Source: Candidatus Nomurabacteria bacterium (GTDB taxonomy: Bacteria; Patescibacteriota; Minisyncoccia; Phycocordibacterales; UBA9973). Taken from it: a stretch of DNA of 7,260 nucleotides. A program made the position numbers and the translations under genes. Of the stretch, positions 5,809 through 7,260 are shown one piece after another (within the stretch, counting starts at the first letter, position 1; each line of letters begins with the position of its first letter). The notes under the pieces are model-generated. The model worked only from the letters and a program-made list of their open reading frames with translations. It did no database searches and was not told the origin of the DNA. Where the stretch lies: the NCBI GenBank assembly GCA_023267515.1, contig JAHFNF010000034.1, positions 1-7,260 on the forward strand, read 5' to 3'.

Positions 5809-6606
5809 TTAAACTAAATTTAATTTGGCTTTTTGTTTTTGAACCTCACTTATAAGCAAATCGTGAAAAACTCCATTTGAAGCGATAAAATAGGCATCGG
5901 GAAATTTCCACTTTTCCCCATTGAAAGTTGTTATCACTCCGCCTGCTTCTTGTACTAAGATGGTGCCGGCAGCATAATCATAGGTGCTCCATCCGAGCTG
6001 GATCGTGGCCTCGGTTGAACCTTTTGCAACATAGGCCAGATCAAGAGCGGTACATCCAAAGTATCTCATTTTGATAGCTCCTTGTTGGATATGATAGTAA
6101 AAATCCAAGAGAAATTTTTTATCCTCCTTGCTCTTGTTTCCCGAGGCAGTAATTATACTATGACTTTCATCATTTTTTGAGACAAAAATCCTGGACCCAT
6201 TGCAATATGCTCCTTTACCTTTTTCCGCATAAAAAATAGTCTTAGTCGCTGGATTATATATCACACCTATCACAATCTCTCCCTTATTTTCCAGTGCAAT
6301 CGACACCGAAAACAGAGGGATGCCATTGGCAAAATTCCTAGTGCCATCTATCGGGTCAATATGCCATACGTAGTCGTTTCCATTTTGAGTAAGGCCTGTT
6401 TCCTCACCTAGTATAGAGTGTTGAGGAAAGGCAGTAAGAATAATTTTTTTAATAATTTCCTCTGATTCCTTATCAGCGATAGTGACAATGCTTTTATCAT
6501 CCTTAACCTCGTGAATTAGCTCAGTCTCAAAATGTTTTTCAACTATTTTGCCTGCCTCAAGTGCCGCCTGCATAGCCACTTCCAATTCTTTTGACTTATT
6601 TTCCAT
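5809..6606 (-). CDS. Inositol monophosphatase family sugar phosphatase
   Basis: A 265-residue Mg2+-dependent phosphatase of the inositol monophosphatase / fructose-1,6-bisphosphatase superfamily, of normal length. The metal-binding signature is complete: ILGEETG with E68, WHIDPIDGTRNFANG (81-95) with D84, D87 and T89, and D210 in the YDYAAG motif that closes the site, followed by EAGGVIT. The A-G-x-I-V-x-x-H-F start (AGKIVEKHF, 18-26) and the DKSIVTIADKESE motif (37-49) are typical. The substrate is not readable: family members act on inositol-1-P, fructose-1,6-bisphosphate, histidinol-P or PAP. Its place between rpiB and the epimerase gene favours a sugar phosphate, which is an inference. 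It starts 3 nt after the rpiB stop. A purine-rich AGAAGGA lies about 17 nt before the ATG, too far for a normal Shine-Dalgarno site. Confidence 0.92.
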   Translation of the reverse strand: MENKSKELEVAMQAALEAGKIVEKHFETELIHEVKDDKSIVTIADKESEEIIKKIILTAFPQHSILGEETGLTQNGNDYVWHIDPIDGTRNFANGIPLFSVSIALENKGEIVIGVIYNPATKTIFYAEKGKGAYCNGSRIFVSKNDESHSIITASGNKSKEDKKFLLDFYYHIQQGAIKMRYFGCTALDLAYVAKGSTEATIQLGWSTYDYAAGTILVQEAGGVITTFNGEKWKFPDAYFIASNGVFHDLLISEVQKQKAKLNLV

Positions 6607-6609
6607 TAT

Positions 6610-7092
6610 TTAATATTTAGCAATCCTTCTAATGTGCCGCTCATCACCGGAAAACTTTGTAGAAAGGAAAAGCTCCACTGCAAATTTTGCTTCATCCTCC
6701 GACACAAAACGGGCGCTAAGAGATAAAATATTCGCATCATTGTGGATGCGCGCTAATTTTATTATTTCGTAGGAATCATTACTTTCCCGCCCTTCAATAT
6801 CAACCGCCATCTTTGGGAATACTGGTCCGTAAAAAAGCGCCGCGCGAGCGCCTTTTACTTTATTTGCGCACATTACTTCACCTTGTCCTGTCCCGCCAAT
6901 GACCACTCCAAGACTTTCCTTATCAGCTACCACGCTTTCGGCAACTTTGGTAATATAATCTGGGTAATCATCGTTTGGAACTAAGGCAAAAGCTCCCTGG
7001 TCCTCTACCTCATACTCTAATTCACTCAAATACACTTTGAGTTTTTCTTTTAATTCAAATCCTGCATGATCACTCCCTATATAAACTTTCAT
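6610..7092 (-). CDS. rpiB: Ribose-5-phosphate isomerase B (RpiB/LacA/LacB family)
   Basis: A 160-residue isomerase expected to interconvert ribose-5-P and ribulose-5-P. MKVYIGSDHAGFELK (1-15) carries the family signature with D8-H9. DYPDYITKVAESV (42-54), GTGQGEVMCANKVKGARAAL (67-86), HNDANILSLSARF (117-129) and the terminal FSGDERHIRRI are also diagnostic. The cysteine that acts as base in E. coli RpiB is glycine here (G66). E72 in the GGTGQGE motif corresponds to the glutamate used by the mycobacterial-type enzymes, so a Glu-based mechanism is likely. Between RAAL (86) and HNDAN (117) there are about 15-18 more residues than in E. coli-type RpiB (FYGPVFPKMAVDIEGRESND and on). I chose ATG 7092, 1 nt after the gap stop (TAAAATG), because homology starts at MKVYIGSDHAG; the longer reading to 7158 would overlap the gap gene, and ATG 7101 overlaps its stop. 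Confidence 0.94.
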   Translation of the reverse strand: MKVYIGSDHAGFELKEKLKVYLSELEYEVEDQGAFALVPNDDYPDYITKVAESVVADKESLGVVIGGTGQGEVMCANKVKGARAALFYGPVFPKMAVDIEGRESNDSYEIIKLARIHNDANILSLSARFVSEDEAKFAVELFLSTKFSGDERHIRRIAKY

Positions 7093-7093
7093 T

Positions 7094-7260
7094 TTATGCA
7101 TTGCCTGTTTTAATAACGTGATCAACGAGGGTATGCGTGTACCCCATCTCATTGTCATACCATCCCATCACTTTTACCAGGTTTCCTCCAATGACTCGCG
7201 TCATATCCAACTGAGCGACACAACCGTGCGACTCGCCTAAAATATCAGACGAGACAAGAG
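7094..7260 (-). CDS. gap: Glyceraldehyde-3-phosphate dehydrogenase, C-terminal fragment (cut by window edge)
   Basis: Only the last 54 codons and the TAA (7096-7094) are inside the window. The frame reads SSDILGESHGCVAQLDMT, then VIGGNLVKVMGWYDNEMGYT, then LVDHVIKTGNA. This is the C-terminal end of phosphorylating GAPDH, with the hallmark WYDNExGY that helps bind NAD and the catalytic-domain GNLVKV strand. The position that is Trp in many GAPDHs (WYDNEWGY) is Met; E. coli GapA also differs there. The usual SIVD-type segment reads CVAQ. The enzyme oxidises glyceraldehyde-3-P to 1,3-bisphosphoglycerate with NAD+, the step that would take the transketolase product into lower glycolysis. Its stop is 1 nt from the rpiB ATG, so it heads or precedes the operon, and the main operon promoter must lie beyond the right edge. 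Confidence 0.92.
   Translation of the reverse strand, partial: LVSSDILGESHGCVAQLDMTRVIGGNLVKVMGWYDNEMGYTHTLVDHVIKTGNA

Noticed and set aside
6607..6625. TGCTAAATA-like sequence before the phosphatase ATG as a third internal promoter
   Set aside because: Only three of six hexamer positions match TATAAT, and it lies in an AT-rich gene end; the gap to rpiB is 3 nt, so cotranscription is enough.
7093..7158. Longer RpiB starting at 7158
   Set aside because: The extra residues are an out-of-frame reading of the gap 3' end, which translates convincingly as the GAPDH C-terminus; RpiB homology begins at MKVYIGSDHAG (7092).

Overview
The window looks like a piece of a Candidatus Patescibacteria (CPR, most likely Parcubacteria-like) chromosome. 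This is an inference from several things together: a secreted lamin-tail/PKD surface protein, a transketolase split into two subunits, diverged versions of RpiB and ribulose-phosphate epimerase, very short intergenic gaps, no convincing Shine-Dalgarno sites, and at least one very strong extended -10 box sitting 6 nt before an ATG. All genes read in the standard bacterial code; I see no in-frame UGA that would suggest recoding.

Layout. The left end (1-320, + strand) holds what looks like the 3' end of a Ser/Thr/Asn/Glu-rich protein that enters from outside the window. It runs tail to tail into, and overlaps, the lamin-tail/PKD membrane-anchored protein on the - strand (164-1588). That gene and a PfkB-family sugar kinase (+ strand, 1607-2599) diverge from an 18-bp intergenic region in which the -10 elements of the two directions physically overlap. 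Two small, AT-rich, unrecognised genes follow the kinase on the + strand (2602-2889, a coiled coil; 2900-3220). The last one meets the opposing operon at a 4-nt stop-codon overlap (TTAA, 3217-3220).

The right half (3217-7260) is one - strand operon, transcribed right to left: gap (GAPDH, only its last 54 codons in the window), rpiB (ribose-5-phosphate isomerase B), an inositol-monophosphatase-family sugar phosphatase, an rpe-like epimerase, transketolase N-terminal subunit, and transketolase C-terminal subunit. The gaps are 1, 3, 4, 7 and 1 nt. An extended -10 box overlapping the rpe stop codon may give the transketolase pair an extra, leaderless transcript.

Together the operon covers much of the non-oxidative pentose phosphate pathway and its exit into lower glycolysis: ribose-5-P and ribulose-5-P are interconverted by RpiB, ribulose-5-P and xylulose-5-P by the epimerase, and transketolase makes glyceraldehyde-3-P, which GAPDH oxidises. 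This suits a fermenter that feeds scavenged pentoses (for example from nucleotides) into glycolysis. No transaldolase is seen in the window. No tRNA, rRNA, CRISPR array, insertion sequence or clear hairpin terminator was found, and no stretch over 300 bases lacks a gene. I do not see a wholly new multi-gene system; the points most worth checking are the overlapping divergent promoter, the altered metal ligands of the epimerase, the cysteine cluster of the kinase and the two orphan small genes.
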